Of a stretch of 64,000 nt of DNA, positions 9,099-17,786 are shown piece after piece (positions within the stretch are counted from its first letter, which is position 1; every line of letters starts with the position of its first letter). The stretch is from Pollutibacter soli (GTDB lineage Bacteria; Bacteroidota; Bacteroidia; Chitinophagales; Chitinophagaceae). Location of the stretch: the NCBI GenBank assembly GCA_029269725.1, contig JARJHS010000002.1, forward strand, positions 62,001-126,000. Reading direction: 5' to 3'. The position numbers were made by a program, and so were the translations under genes. Under the pieces are notes generated by a model, which did not search any database, was not told the DNA's origin, and saw only the letters and a program-made list of their open reading frames with translations.

Positions 9099-10904
9099 AT
9101 GCTGAGAAAATCAATTTCATTCGCAGCTCTGGCGTTGTTTGCAGCGATGATTTTTTTAAACTCATGCAAACAAAAAGAAACCACAGAAATTTCTGAGGCC
9201 AAAACCGACTCTGTTTTTAACCGGTTCCTGGAAAATTACTATAACGGTAAATCCAGGTTGTTTCCGATGATGGCTTCATTAAACGGCAACAGCGATTTCA
9301 ATGATTTACTTGAGGCAGATTTTACCGACAGTTACAGGGAAAAAAGCTATAAATTTTTCCAGGCGTACCTTGATTCTTTGAAAACTTTTGACAGGAACAA
9401 ACTCAACTTTAACGACAGAATCAGCTATGACCTTTTAAAGGATGAGATCGATCTGGAGATGGAAGACCTGACTTATAATGGCAACTACCTTCCGGTCAAC
9501 CAGTTCTTCTCCCTCCCACAATATTTTGGCCAGGCCGGAAGCGGAACCGGATTTCAACCTTTCAATACAATAAAAGATTATGATAACTGGCTGAAACGGG
9601 CGGATGGTTTTGTTACCTGGACTGACAGTGCAATTATCTATTTACGCAAAGGGATAGCCGAAAAGGTGGTTCTGCCCAAAAGCCTTGTTGTTAAAGTGAT
9701 TCCGCAGCTGGAGGCCATGGTAGTAAGCGATCCGGCAAAAAGTTTGTTTTATGGTCCGGTAACCAATATTCCTGCTTCTTTTTCAAAAGAAGATGCAGCA
9801 AAATACAAGAGACTGTACGAAAAAGCCATCGCAGAAAAAATTACTCCTTCATACCGGAAGTTAGCAGTATTCATGAAAGATGAATACCTACCCGCAGCAA
9901 GAACCACCTCGGGCATAAATGCAATACCTAACGGGGACGCCTACTATAAATTTCTTGTCAAAGTTCAAACTACAACCTCCGGAACACCAGACGAAATCTA
10001 TAATATCGGTCTTGCTGAAGTAAAGAGGATATTGGCGCAGATGGACAGTGTTAAAGATGCTGTTGGTTTTGAAGGCGATCGCAAGGCTTTCTTTGAATAT
10101 CTGCGTACTGCTAAAAAGTTCACTCCTTACAAAACTCCGAAAGAGGTTCTGGACGCATTCGAAGATATACATCAGCGGATGAAACCTGAGTTGAAAACGA
10201 TGTTTACCGTTGTGCCGAAATCGAGATTTGAGATCAGGCAAACCGAAGCATTCAGAGCTGCATCCGCTAGTGCAGAATATAATTCAGGAACCATCGATGG
10301 ATCAAGGCCGGGGATATTTTATGTGCCCATTATTGATGCTACTCAATTCAATACAAGCTCCGGGATGGAAAGCCTTTTTCTTCACGAAGCGATTCCCGGT
10401 CATCATTACCAGCTTTCATTACAGATGGAGGATACGTTGTTACCGAAGTTCAGAAGATATGGCGGCAACAATGCTTATGTGGAAGGCTGGGCTTTGTACT
10501 GTGAATCCTTAGGAAAAGAACTTGGTTTGTATAAAGACCCGTATCAATATATGGGTGCGTTGGGGGATGAAATTCACAGGGCGATCCGGTTGGTGGTTGA
10601 TGTTGGCCTTCATTCTAAAAACATGACAAGGGAAGAGGCGATCGCATATATGATGGATAATGAAGCCATCAGTGAACAGGGAGCGACGGCAGAAATTGAA
10701 AGGTACATGGCAATGCCGGCACAGGCTTTGGGATACAAAATCGGCGCGTTGAAGATTCGTGAGTTGAGAAATAAATATGAGAAGCAATTAGGAGACAAAT
10801 TTTCTGTCGCAGAGTTTCATGGACAGGTATTGAAATATGGAGCTTTGCCGTTAGATCTTCTGGAGAAGGTGATGGACGAAAGGCAAGTAAGTAGTAAAAA
10901 GTAA
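9099..10904 (+). CDS. DUF885 family zinc metallopeptidase-like lipoprotein
   Basis: 601 residues from ATG 9099, chosen because the upstream in-frame ATG at 9066 lies in the terminator loop and because this start gives a clean lipoprotein signal (FLNSC, Cys23). The DUF885 zinc motif HEAIPGHHYQ starts at His429; the downstream NAYVEGWALYCE supplies the usual third-ligand region. Family members are predicted carboxypeptidase-like metallopeptidases of the envelope. The last residues (QVSSKK) are encoded by the first bases of a degenerate AGTAGTAAA-type repeat that continues past the stop. It lies between two GMC genes but has no obvious sugar role. Confidence 0.9.
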   Translation: MLRKSISFAALALFAAMIFLNSCKQKETTEISEAKTDSVFNRFLENYYNGKSRLFPMMASLNGNSDFNDLLEADFTDSYREKSYKFFQAYLDSLKTFDRNKLNFNDRISYDLLKDEIDLEMEDLTYNGNYLPVNQFFSLPQYFGQAGSGTGFQPFNTIKDYDNWLKRADGFVTWTDSAIIYLRKGIAEKVVLPKSLVVKVIPQLEAMVVSDPAKSLFYGPVTNIPASFSKEDAAKYKRLYEKAIAEKITPSYRKLAVFMKDEYLPAARTTSGINAIPNGDAYYKFLVKVQTTTSGTPDEIYNIGLAEVKRILAQMDSVKDAVGFEGDRKAFFEYLRTAKKFTPYKTPKEVLDAFEDIHQRMKPELKTMFTVVPKSRFEIRQTEAFRAASASAEYNSGTIDGSRPGIFYVPIIDATQFNTSSGMESLFLHEAIPGHHYQLSLQMEDTLLPKFRRYGGNNAYVEGWALYCESLGKELGLYKDPYQYMGALGDEIHRAIRLVVDVGLHSKNMTREEAIAYMMDNEAISEQGATAEIERYMAMPAQALGYKIGALKIRELRNKYEKQLGDKFSVAEFHGQVLKYGALPLDLLEKVMDERQVSSKK

Positions 10905-11163
10905 ATAGTAAGCAGGAAACAGCCCGCGGTTGCGGATGTTGATGTGTTGGCTTTTCGGTAAGAACTTGTTTCAGTGGGCAGTCAACAAATAATTTTAGAC
11001 ACCAAATGCTATTTGTCAATGCTAAAACTTACAAACACCATATTGAAATCTGATTACATTTTTTACCGTTGGCCAAATGTATCTGCTGCCCGCTGCCTAT
11101 TGCCTCCTGAACTATTAACTATGAACTATCTTAAACTTTCAATCTTAAACTTTAAACGCTAAC
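10887..11163. repeat. Intergenic region bounded by inverted degenerate repeats (AGTAAGTAG type)
   Basis: The left arm begins inside the DUF885 stop region (AAGTAAGTAGTAAAAAGTAA and GCAGGAAACAGCCCGC). The right arm (11090-11160) carries the approximate complement (CTGCCCGCTGCC, GCCTCCTG, AACTATTAACTATGAACTA, then AAACTTTCAATCTTAAACTT) directly before the ATG of GMC copy 2. I see no gene between the arms. One of five such regions in the window. Confidence 0.5.
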
Positions 11164-12834
11164 ATGCCTGATACAAATCAATTCGATGCAATCGTGGTAG
11201 GATCCGGAATCAGCGGAGGCTGGGCTGCAAAAGAATTATGTGAAAAAGGATTAAAAACTGTATTGATCGAACGTGGCCGTCCCCTTGAACATCGCAAAGA
11301 TTATACTACTGCCAATCTTGATCCATGGGAATTTCCACATAGAGGATCGCTTACTCCTGAGGAAAAGAAAAAGCATCATATACAGGTGAGGCATTATTCC
11401 ATCCATGAAGACAATAAACATTTTTACGTCAACGATCTGGAAAATCCATACACAGAAAAGCAACGCTACGACTGGGTAAGGGCTGATGTTCTCGGTGGTC
11501 GCTCCTTATTATGGGCCCGTATGAGTTTGCGTTGGAGCGATCTTGATTTTGAGGCAAATGCAAAAGACGGTCATGGTGTTGACTGGCCTATACGTTACCG
11601 TGAGATCCAGCCCTGGTATGAGTATGTCGAAAAATTTGTCGGTATCAGTGGTAAAGCAGAAGGGCTTCCTCATTTACCTGATAGCTTGTTCCAGGCGCCA
11701 ATGCCGATGAATTGTGCAGAGGACTGGGTCAAAAAACAAATCGAGTCTAAATATCCCGACATCAAAATGATCGAAGGGCGTGTGGCAAACCTCACGCAGA
11801 AACTCCCTGGTCGCGATGCTTGTCAATACAGAAATCTCTGTCACCGCGGTTGTCCATTCGGTGCATATTTCAGCACGCTTTCTTCTACTTTGCCTGCAGC
11901 GATGAATACAGGAAATCTTACCGTAAAAACAAATTCGCTTGTTAACAAAGTGATTTATGATGAGCAGAAAGGGAAAGCAGTAGGCGTTGAAGTTATTGAC
12001 ACGGAGAGCGGAAACACAACTGAATATTTTGCGAAAGTGATTTTTCTCAATGCTGCCACTGTCGCCACGACTTTCATTTTATTGAATTCAAGAAGTAACA
12101 GGTTCCCCAACGGGCTGGGTAATGATAATGACATTGTTGGCCGTTACATGATGGATCATCACAAGAGCGGGAACGTTTCAGGAAAAATCGAAGGTTTCGA
12201 AGACAAATATTATTATGGCCGAAGACCCACGGGTATATTCATTCCGAAATTCAGAAACGTAAAAACAGTCAGTCCGAACTTTTTACGCGGTTATAACTGC
12301 CAGGGTGGTGCGAATCGCGGCCGCTCTTCGGGAGTTGGTGGAATTGGGGCTGAATTCAAAGAGAGTATAACGGAAGCGGGTAGCTGGAGATTTGGATTGG
12401 GTGCATTTGGCGAATGCCTTCCTTATGCTGACAACAGGATTACACTGAATACTGATGTCAAAGATAAGTATGGTCGCAATACACTCACCATGGATTGCAG
12501 CTTCAAGGAAAACGAGAAGAAGATGCGTGAAGATGCGATTACGACCATGCAGGAAATAATGGACAGCATCGGCTTGAAAGATATCCGTGTGGAAGGGGAG
12601 ATGTCTTTCCCCGGCAATGCCAATCATGAAATGGGAACAGCGCGCATGGGAAAGGATCCGAAAACTTCGGTATTAAATAAATGGAACCAGATGCATGCGG
12701 TGAAAAATGTTTTCATTACAGATGGGTCCTGTATGCCATCGATTGCGAGTGTGAATCCATCACTCACGTTTATGGCACTTACCGCCAGGGCTGTCGATTA
12801 TGCCGTGAGGGAAATGAAGAAAAACAATATATAA
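11164..12834 (+). CDS. GMC family oxidoreductase, copy 2 (glucoside 3-dehydrogenase-like)
   Basis: 556 residues, clearly paralogous to the enzyme at 7340 along its whole length. FAD motif GSGISGGWAAKEL, Cys motif CQYRNLCHRGCPFGA, catalytic pair His488 (HEMGTARMG) and Asn531 (SVNPSLTFM). It lacks a signal peptide, as does copy 1; members of this subgroup are usually exported with a Tat-bearing partner subunit, which I do not see here. Divergence between copies in the substrate-cap region suggests different substrates. The IMPase gene follows 17 bp later. Confidence 0.9.
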   Translation: MPDTNQFDAIVVGSGISGGWAAKELCEKGLKTVLIERGRPLEHRKDYTTANLDPWEFPHRGSLTPEEKKKHHIQVRHYSIHEDNKHFYVNDLENPYTEKQRYDWVRADVLGGRSLLWARMSLRWSDLDFEANAKDGHGVDWPIRYREIQPWYEYVEKFVGISGKAEGLPHLPDSLFQAPMPMNCAEDWVKKQIESKYPDIKMIEGRVANLTQKLPGRDACQYRNLCHRGCPFGAYFSTLSSTLPAAMNTGNLTVKTNSLVNKVIYDEQKGKAVGVEVIDTESGNTTEYFAKVIFLNAATVATTFILLNSRSNRFPNGLGNDNDIVGRYMMDHHKSGNVSGKIEGFEDKYYYGRRPTGIFIPKFRNVKTVSPNFLRGYNCQGGANRGRSSGVGGIGAEFKESITEAGSWRFGLGAFGECLPYADNRITLNTDVKDKYGRNTLTMDCSFKENEKKMREDAITTMQEIMDSIGLKDIRVEGEMSFPGNANHEMGTARMGKDPKTSVLNKWNQMHAVKNVFITDGSCMPSIASVNPSLTFMALTARAVDYAVREMKKNNI

Positions 12835-12851
12835 GCACTTATCTTCGCGGG

Positions 12852-13628
12852 ATGTTGATCAATACATTGAAAAGAGCAGCCACAGAAGCCGGTTTGCTGA
12901 TGAAAGCAGGTATCAATTCGGAATTTAAAGTTCATAATAAAGAAGGAATTAATAACCTCGTTACCGAAGTAGATCATGCTTCGGAAAAGCTCATCATGAG
13001 TATTATCAGGGAATCTTTCCCTGATCATTTTATCCTTAGTGAAGAAGTAGGTGAAATCGTGATGGATTCGGAATACAAATGGATCATCGACCCTATCGAC
13101 GGCACCGTAAATTTTGCCAACGGAATTCCTATCTGCTGCGTTAGTATTGGTGTTGAATATCGTGGCAGTATGCTTCTTGGTTCTATTTATAATCCTTTTA
13201 TAGATGAATTTTATTTCGCAGAAAAAGGAAAAGGTTCAACCCTGAATGATAAAACCATTCGCGTAAGTAACAAATCCGAAGTAATAAAATCCTGTCTGGT
13301 AACCGGGTTTCCTTATACCTACCTCGACGAGCCCAACGGACCATTGGAAGTTTTTGGAAGATTGATTCGCAAAGGAATACCCGTGCGTCGCCTGGGTTCT
13401 GCAGCCATGGATCTCGCCTGGGTTGCAGCAGGTCGCTTCGATGGTTTCTACGAACATAAATTAAATGCCTGGGATAGTGCAGCAGGTTTTCTACTCGTGG
13501 AAGAAGCCGGTGGTCGGGTTACTGATTTCAAAGGCGACTACTATTCTCCATATCAGCCGCATATAGTTGCGTCTAATTCGCTGATACATGATGAATTGCT
13601 CACCTGGGTGAACGGCACCAACGAATAG
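12852..13628 (+). CDS. Inositol monophosphatase family protein
   Basis: 258 residues from ATG 12852; a longer in-frame opening upstream overlaps the GMC gene and encodes no family sequence. Metal-binding motifs are all present: SEEVGE, DPIDGTVNF (Asp80-Phe88) and WDSAAGFLLVEEAGG near the C-terminus. These define Mg-dependent Li-sensitive phosphatases acting on myo-inositol-1-phosphate, related sugar phosphates or 3'-phosphoadenosine 5'-phosphate (PAP). The element TATCTTCG upstream is one base off the -7 consensus, so the gene may have its own promoter. Confidence 0.9.
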   Translation: MLINTLKRAATEAGLLMKAGINSEFKVHNKEGINNLVTEVDHASEKLIMSIIRESFPDHFILSEEVGEIVMDSEYKWIIDPIDGTVNFANGIPICCVSIGVEYRGSMLLGSIYNPFIDEFYFAEKGKGSTLNDKTIRVSNKSEVIKSCLVTGFPYTYLDEPNGPLEVFGRLIRKGIPVRRLGSAAMDLAWVAAGRFDGFYEHKLNAWDSAAGFLLVEEAGGRVTDFKGDYYSPYQPHIVASNSLIHDELLTWVNGTNE

Positions 13629-13656
13629 TATCCGGTTGCTATTTCCTTGCTGATTC

Positions 13657-14937
13657 ATGAAAAAATTTGCATTATCTCAGCTGTTATTTTTTTTCTCCTT
13701 TGCAGGATATTCACAGACATCTCCGTATACCGCAGATGTTGATGCTCTTTATCGTGTACTCAAACAAACACCCTCTTTTCAGGATCAGATTACAGGAGAA
13801 AAAAGGATAGCTTACGATAGTCTTTATACCGCCGTTAGAAATGACTCAACAAATTTCAAAGACGGTTATGATTACTATTTCAGGCTCGCAAGGCTATTGT
13901 ATCCTATTCGCGATAACCACCTGGGCTTTTATCAATTTCCATCTGCGGTACTTGAAGAAAAATATTATTCCAACGACTCGATAATAAAAGTCTACAAACA
14001 ACTCTGGCCTGTAAAAACCTATCCGAAACTTTCCATCAATACGGATTCCCTACGACAGGTTTTGAACAATAAATCAAAGGATTCTGTCGAAGGAATTTAC
14101 TTTTTTGACTGCATGTTAGAAATCGGAGTGATGCGAACAGGCAATCCGAATGAGTTGCTGGGAATCATTCTTTCTTCGTCCATTCCCCAATGGGATAAAG
14201 GTGATATTGCGGCGCGACTAACCGAAAAGGCCCCGGGTCGTTTCAGGGCAATTTATGGACATCCTCTTTTTAAAAATCAATTGCTTTACAACAACGAAAA
14301 GTTTATCAACCACTCACTGATCAATTCACATTTCTATTCGGTAATCGGTGATCTGTATTATAAAAAAGATACAGCAGCAGTTGATTATTCCAGGATACCG
14401 AACACAGCACCACTTTTTGAATTAGAAAGAGTGAGGTCCGATGTACAGCGACTGAGGCTCGGAAGTTTTGATGCAATGGAAGAGTCGGAAAAAATTTCAA
14501 CGGCCTTCTTTCAGAAAATAAAAGATTCATTAATTGCAAAAACCCTGATTGTAGATCTGCGGGACAATGAAGGCGGTGCCAACAGGATTTCTTATAAATT
14601 TTTTACGCTTATCCGTCAATTCGCTAACGACAAAAAAGTGTATGTGCTGGTGAATAATGGAACGATGAGCCAGGGAGAAATTTTTATGCTTCAGTTGAAA
14701 GAACTGAAAAATGTAAAGACCCTGGGTCAGACAACACGAGGTACTATTGCATACGGCAGCAACTTTGGAAAAACGGAACGCCTCGGCAATGGCAGTATTG
14801 CTGTATATCTCACGGACATGCGTGACACTGGTGGTTTATTTAAGTACGAAGATGTTGGTGTTGAACCGGAGATCAGGCTGAGCTCCGATCGGGATTGGAT
14901 TGAGCAGGTCTTAGAGATAGTTGGGAGGCAGGAGTGA
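13657..14937 (+). CDS. S41 family peptidase, secreted
   Basis: 426 residues with a signal peptide ending near FAGYSQ (about residue 20). The C-terminal half is an S41 (C-terminal processing/tricorn-like) catalytic core: LIVDLRDNEGGANRISYKFF and VYVLVNNGTMSQGEIFMLQL with the presumed catalytic Ser338, followed by LGQTTRGTIAYGS. No PDZ domain is obvious. The final codons (GRQE) lie in a GGGAGGCAGGAG repeat that has an inverted partner 220 bp downstream. Substrate unknown. Confidence 0.85.
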   Translation: MKKFALSQLLFFFSFAGYSQTSPYTADVDALYRVLKQTPSFQDQITGEKRIAYDSLYTAVRNDSTNFKDGYDYYFRLARLLYPIRDNHLGFYQFPSAVLEEKYYSNDSIIKVYKQLWPVKTYPKLSINTDSLRQVLNNKSKDSVEGIYFFDCMLEIGVMRTGNPNELLGIILSSSIPQWDKGDIAARLTEKAPGRFRAIYGHPLFKNQLLYNNEKFINHSLINSHFYSVIGDLYYKKDTAAVDYSRIPNTAPLFELERVRSDVQRLRLGSFDAMEESEKISTAFFQKIKDSLIAKTLIVDLRDNEGGANRISYKFFTLIRQFANDKKVYVLVNNGTMSQGEIFMLQLKELKNVKTLGQTTRGTIAYGSNFGKTERLGNGSIAVYLTDMRDTGGLFKYEDVGVEPEIRLSSDRDWIEQVLEIVGRQE

Positions 14938-15178
14938 GGAGGCAGGAGATGTAGTAGCTGGTGTTTAGTAACAAGCATCAGGTGATGATTCTCTCAAAAA
15001 ATGAATTCTGAGAAAGGCTAAGTTTGCATTTTGGATTCTTCAAATGAATACGAAGCGAAATTGTTTTTAAATTTAATTTTTCCTAAAATTTAACAGTGGA
15101 ATTTTACAAACATAGGCGTGGCGCTAGTGACTAAACCCTGGTGCTCCTGCCTCCCTACTCCTTACTCCTGCCTGTATT
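14923..15178. repeat. Intergenic region bounded by inverted GGGAGGCAGGAG repeats
   Basis: GGGAGGCAGGAG at 14923-14934 (overlapping the S41 stop) and its exact complement at 15144-15155. Similarity extends on both sides (GGTGTTTAGT on the left against ACTAAACCCTGG on the right, and GGAGTGAGGAGG against CCTACTCCTTACTCC). Between the arms is AT-rich DNA without a gene. The right arm ends directly before the thiL promoter. Confidence 0.6.
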
Positions 15179-15184
15179 TTTACT

Positions 15185-15192
15185 TACATTTG
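15185..15192 (+). promoter_or_regulatory. thiL -7 promoter element
   Basis: TACATTTG matches TAnnTTTG exactly and lies four bases before the thiL ATG at 15197, implying a leaderless or very short-leader transcript. No clear -33 TTTG is visible. Confidence 0.5.
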
Positions 15193-15196
15193 CCCC

Positions 15197-16231
15197 ATGA
15201 GTCGCACTGAAATTTCAGAATTCGGAGAATTTGGCCTGATCGAACATCTTACAAAAAATGTGGAATTGCAGAATGTGTCATCAGTGATTGGCATAGGTGA
15301 TGACGCGGCTGTGATCGATCATTTTGGAAAACAAACAGTAGTGACCACTGATTTGCTTGTGGAAGGAGTTCACTTCGACCTGATGTATACGCCGTTAAAA
15401 CATCTCGGTTATAAAAGTGTTGTTGTCAACCTGAGTGATGTGTATGCAATGAATGCAACGCCCACACAGATAACCATGAGTATTGCAGCCAGCAATCGTT
15501 TCAGTGTGGAAGCACTCGATGAATTTTACGAAGGAGTGTATTCAGCCTGTGAAAAATATGGCGTGGACCTGGTCGGAGGAGATACTGCGGCATCTCAGAA
15601 GGGTTTTATTATTTCTGTGACTGCGTTGGGAGAAGTTAATCCGGAAAAAATTGTTCGCCGTAGCACTGCCAAAAAGGGCGATCTGATTTGTTGTTCCGGT
15701 GATCTTGGCGGGGCGTATATTGGATTACTTTTTCTTGAAAGAGAAAAGAAGATTTATTTAGAAAGTCCTGGCGTTCAGCCGGATCTTGAAGGAGAATCTT
15801 ATGTGATTGGGAAACTATTAAAGCCTGAAGCACGAAAAGACATCATAGAGTTTTTTGAAGAACAGAACATTATTCCCACTTCGATGATGGATATCAGCGA
15901 CGGCTTAAGTTCGGAATTATTGCATATTGCAAAAGCGAGTGAATGTGGATGTGTGATATATGAAGAAAAAATTCCTGTTGCAGAAGAAGCGAGAAAAGCA
16001 GCATTTAAATTTGAAATCGATCCTACTGCCTGCGCTTTAAGCGGTGGTGAAGATTATGAATTGCTGTTTACTTTACGCCAGGAAGATTATGACAAAGTAA
16101 CACTAAATGAAAAAATAAGTGTTATCGGTTATATCACCGAACCAGAGAAAGGAAAAACAATTATTACTAAGGGCGGAAACTCGCATAATATAACCGCACA
16201 GGGTTGGAATGCATTCAAAAATAAAATTTAA
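15197..16231 (+). CDS. thiL: Thiamine-monophosphate kinase
   Basis: 344 residues with the PurM/ThiL fold order: GIGDDAAVID near 32-41, TTDLLVEGVHFD, VVVNLSDVYAMNATP, DLVGGDTAAS and the C-terminal SGGEDYELLFT. It phosphorylates thiamine monophosphate to thiamine diphosphate in the cytosol with ATP. Length is normal for the family. No other thiamine gene is nearby. Confidence 0.95.
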   Translation: MSRTEISEFGEFGLIEHLTKNVELQNVSSVIGIGDDAAVIDHFGKQTVVTTDLLVEGVHFDLMYTPLKHLGYKSVVVNLSDVYAMNATPTQITMSIAASNRFSVEALDEFYEGVYSACEKYGVDLVGGDTAASQKGFIISVTALGEVNPEKIVRRSTAKKGDLICCSGDLGGAYIGLLFLEREKKIYLESPGVQPDLEGESYVIGKLLKPEARKDIIEFFEEQNIIPTSMMDISDGLSSELLHIAKASECGCVIYEEKIPVAEEARKAAFKFEIDPTACALSGGEDYELLFTLRQEDYDKVTLNEKISVIGYITEPEKGKTIITKGGNSHNITAQGWNAFKNKI

Positions 16232-16270
16232 GCCCGGCCGTTTACAACTGTGCGACAGCCCGTTTTTAAT

Positions 16271-17785
16271 ATGTTACCCCAAAGAAACACAAAAGGATTT
16301 TTACTCATATTTCTCGTTGGCTGCTCATTTGTTTTGTTTTCCTGTTCTTCAGCAAAACACAGTCGTTCAGTTTTGAAAAAATATCCCGTTGAAGATCTGA
16401 AAGCGGATTATGATATTCTTCGTAATGTCCTGGAGAAATATCATCCTTCGCTTTACTGGTACACACCAAAAGACAGCATGGATCTGTTTTTTGCTCTCTA
16501 TCGCTCTGCAATAAAAGATTCGATGACGCAGCAACAATTCGGGTTTGGAATTCTCGCTCCGTTAACAACAAAGATCCGCTGCGGTCATACGAGTTTTAAT
16601 TTCTCAAAATCCTGGTCATCCTTCTTCCGCGGTGTTCCGGCGCCTTCTTTTCCATTGCATCTGAAGATCTGGGGAGATACGATGATCGTACTGAATAATC
16701 TCAACCGTAAAGATTCGCTCATTAAGCGTGGCATGCAGGTGAAATCCGTTAATGGATTGCAGGCAAGGCAGCTCACCAACATCATGTTCGAATACATGGC
16801 CACTGATGGCTATGCGCAAAATGTGAATTATATACGTCTCAGCAATTCATTCCCATATTATCACAGAAATATTTTCGGACTTAGTCGGAATTACCAGGTC
16901 ACTTACCTCGATAGTCTGCAACAGGAGAGAACATTATTGATCCCGGTTTTCAATCCAAGAGGAGACACCACTAAGAAAAACGAACAGCCAAATACCGTCA
17001 AAAAAGAAAAAGAAAAACGACCACCCAGAAAGGAACGTCTTAAGTTTTATCGATCACTTGACATTGATACCGCAAATCAACTCGCAATTATTTCCATCAG
17101 CAGTTTTGATGATGGTTATGGCTTGAAAAAATTTCTCCGCCGTTCTTTTAAAGAAATCCGGAGTAAAAAATATCCCCACCTGGCTATTGATCTTCGGAAC
17201 AATGGTGGCGGAAGAGTAAACAATTTCATACGCCTTGCGCGGTACATAAAAGACGAGCCATTCAAAGTTGCTGATACAGCAATTTGTGCTGCGCGTGGAT
17301 TTGGCAAATACGGAAAGTATATTCAGCGAAATCTTATCTACAGTACGACGATGAAAGCCTTCACTAAAAAAGATAATGAGGGTAAGTTACACTATCGCTA
17401 TTGGGAAAAACACATATTCAAACCTTACAAAAAGAAACATTATAACGGGAACGTGTACGTCGTAATCAGCGGACCCACATTTTCAGCATCCACGCTGTTT
17501 TGTCATACGGTACAACACCAGCAAAATGTAACGCTTGTTGGTGAAGAAACCGGCGGTGGAGACTATGGTAACAACGGGATGATGATTCCTTATGTAACAT
17601 TGCCCAATACAAAAATGCGCGTGAGTTTACCGCTATTCAGGATAGTGCAACACAATCCGGGGGAAAAAGATGGAAGGGGCGTTAAACCTGATGTACTGGT
17701 TGAACCAACCGCTTCGGCTATACGTGCAGGTGTTGACAGAAAAATGGAGGCTGTAAAAGAGCTGATCCAGCAAAAAAATCAGTAG
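16271..17785 (+). CDS. S41 family peptidase lipoprotein
   Basis: 504 residues from ATG 16271; a GTG 21 bases earlier is in frame but would lengthen the signal unusually. Lipoprotein signal VLFSC with Cys25. The S41 core includes HLAIDLRNNGGGRVNNFIRLARYI and VYVVISGPTFSASTLFCH with the predicted catalytic Ser405, then GEETGGGDYGNNG. A charged Lys/Arg-rich linker (KKNEQPNTVKKEKEKRPPRK) splits the protein. It is only distantly similar to the S41 protein at 13657. Confidence 0.87.
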   Translation: MLPQRNTKGFLLIFLVGCSFVLFSCSSAKHSRSVLKKYPVEDLKADYDILRNVLEKYHPSLYWYTPKDSMDLFFALYRSAIKDSMTQQQFGFGILAPLTTKIRCGHTSFNFSKSWSSFFRGVPAPSFPLHLKIWGDTMIVLNNLNRKDSLIKRGMQVKSVNGLQARQLTNIMFEYMATDGYAQNVNYIRLSNSFPYYHRNIFGLSRNYQVTYLDSLQQERTLLIPVFNPRGDTTKKNEQPNTVKKEKEKRPPRKERLKFYRSLDIDTANQLAIISISSFDDGYGLKKFLRRSFKEIRSKKYPHLAIDLRNNGGGRVNNFIRLARYIKDEPFKVADTAICAARGFGKYGKYIQRNLIYSTTMKAFTKKDNEGKLHYRYWEKHIFKPYKKKHYNGNVYVVISGPTFSASTLFCHTVQHQQNVTLVGEETGGGDYGNNGMMIPYVTLPNTKMRVSLPLFRIVQHNPGEKDGRGVKPDVLVEPTASAIRAGVDRKMEAVKELIQQKNQ

Positions 17786-17786
17786 C

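Noticed and set aside
12681-12851. Longer N-terminus for the inositol monophosphatase family gene
   Set aside because: The extension overlaps the GMC gene out of frame and reads as a Cys-rich non-homologous peptide; ATG 12852 matches the family start.
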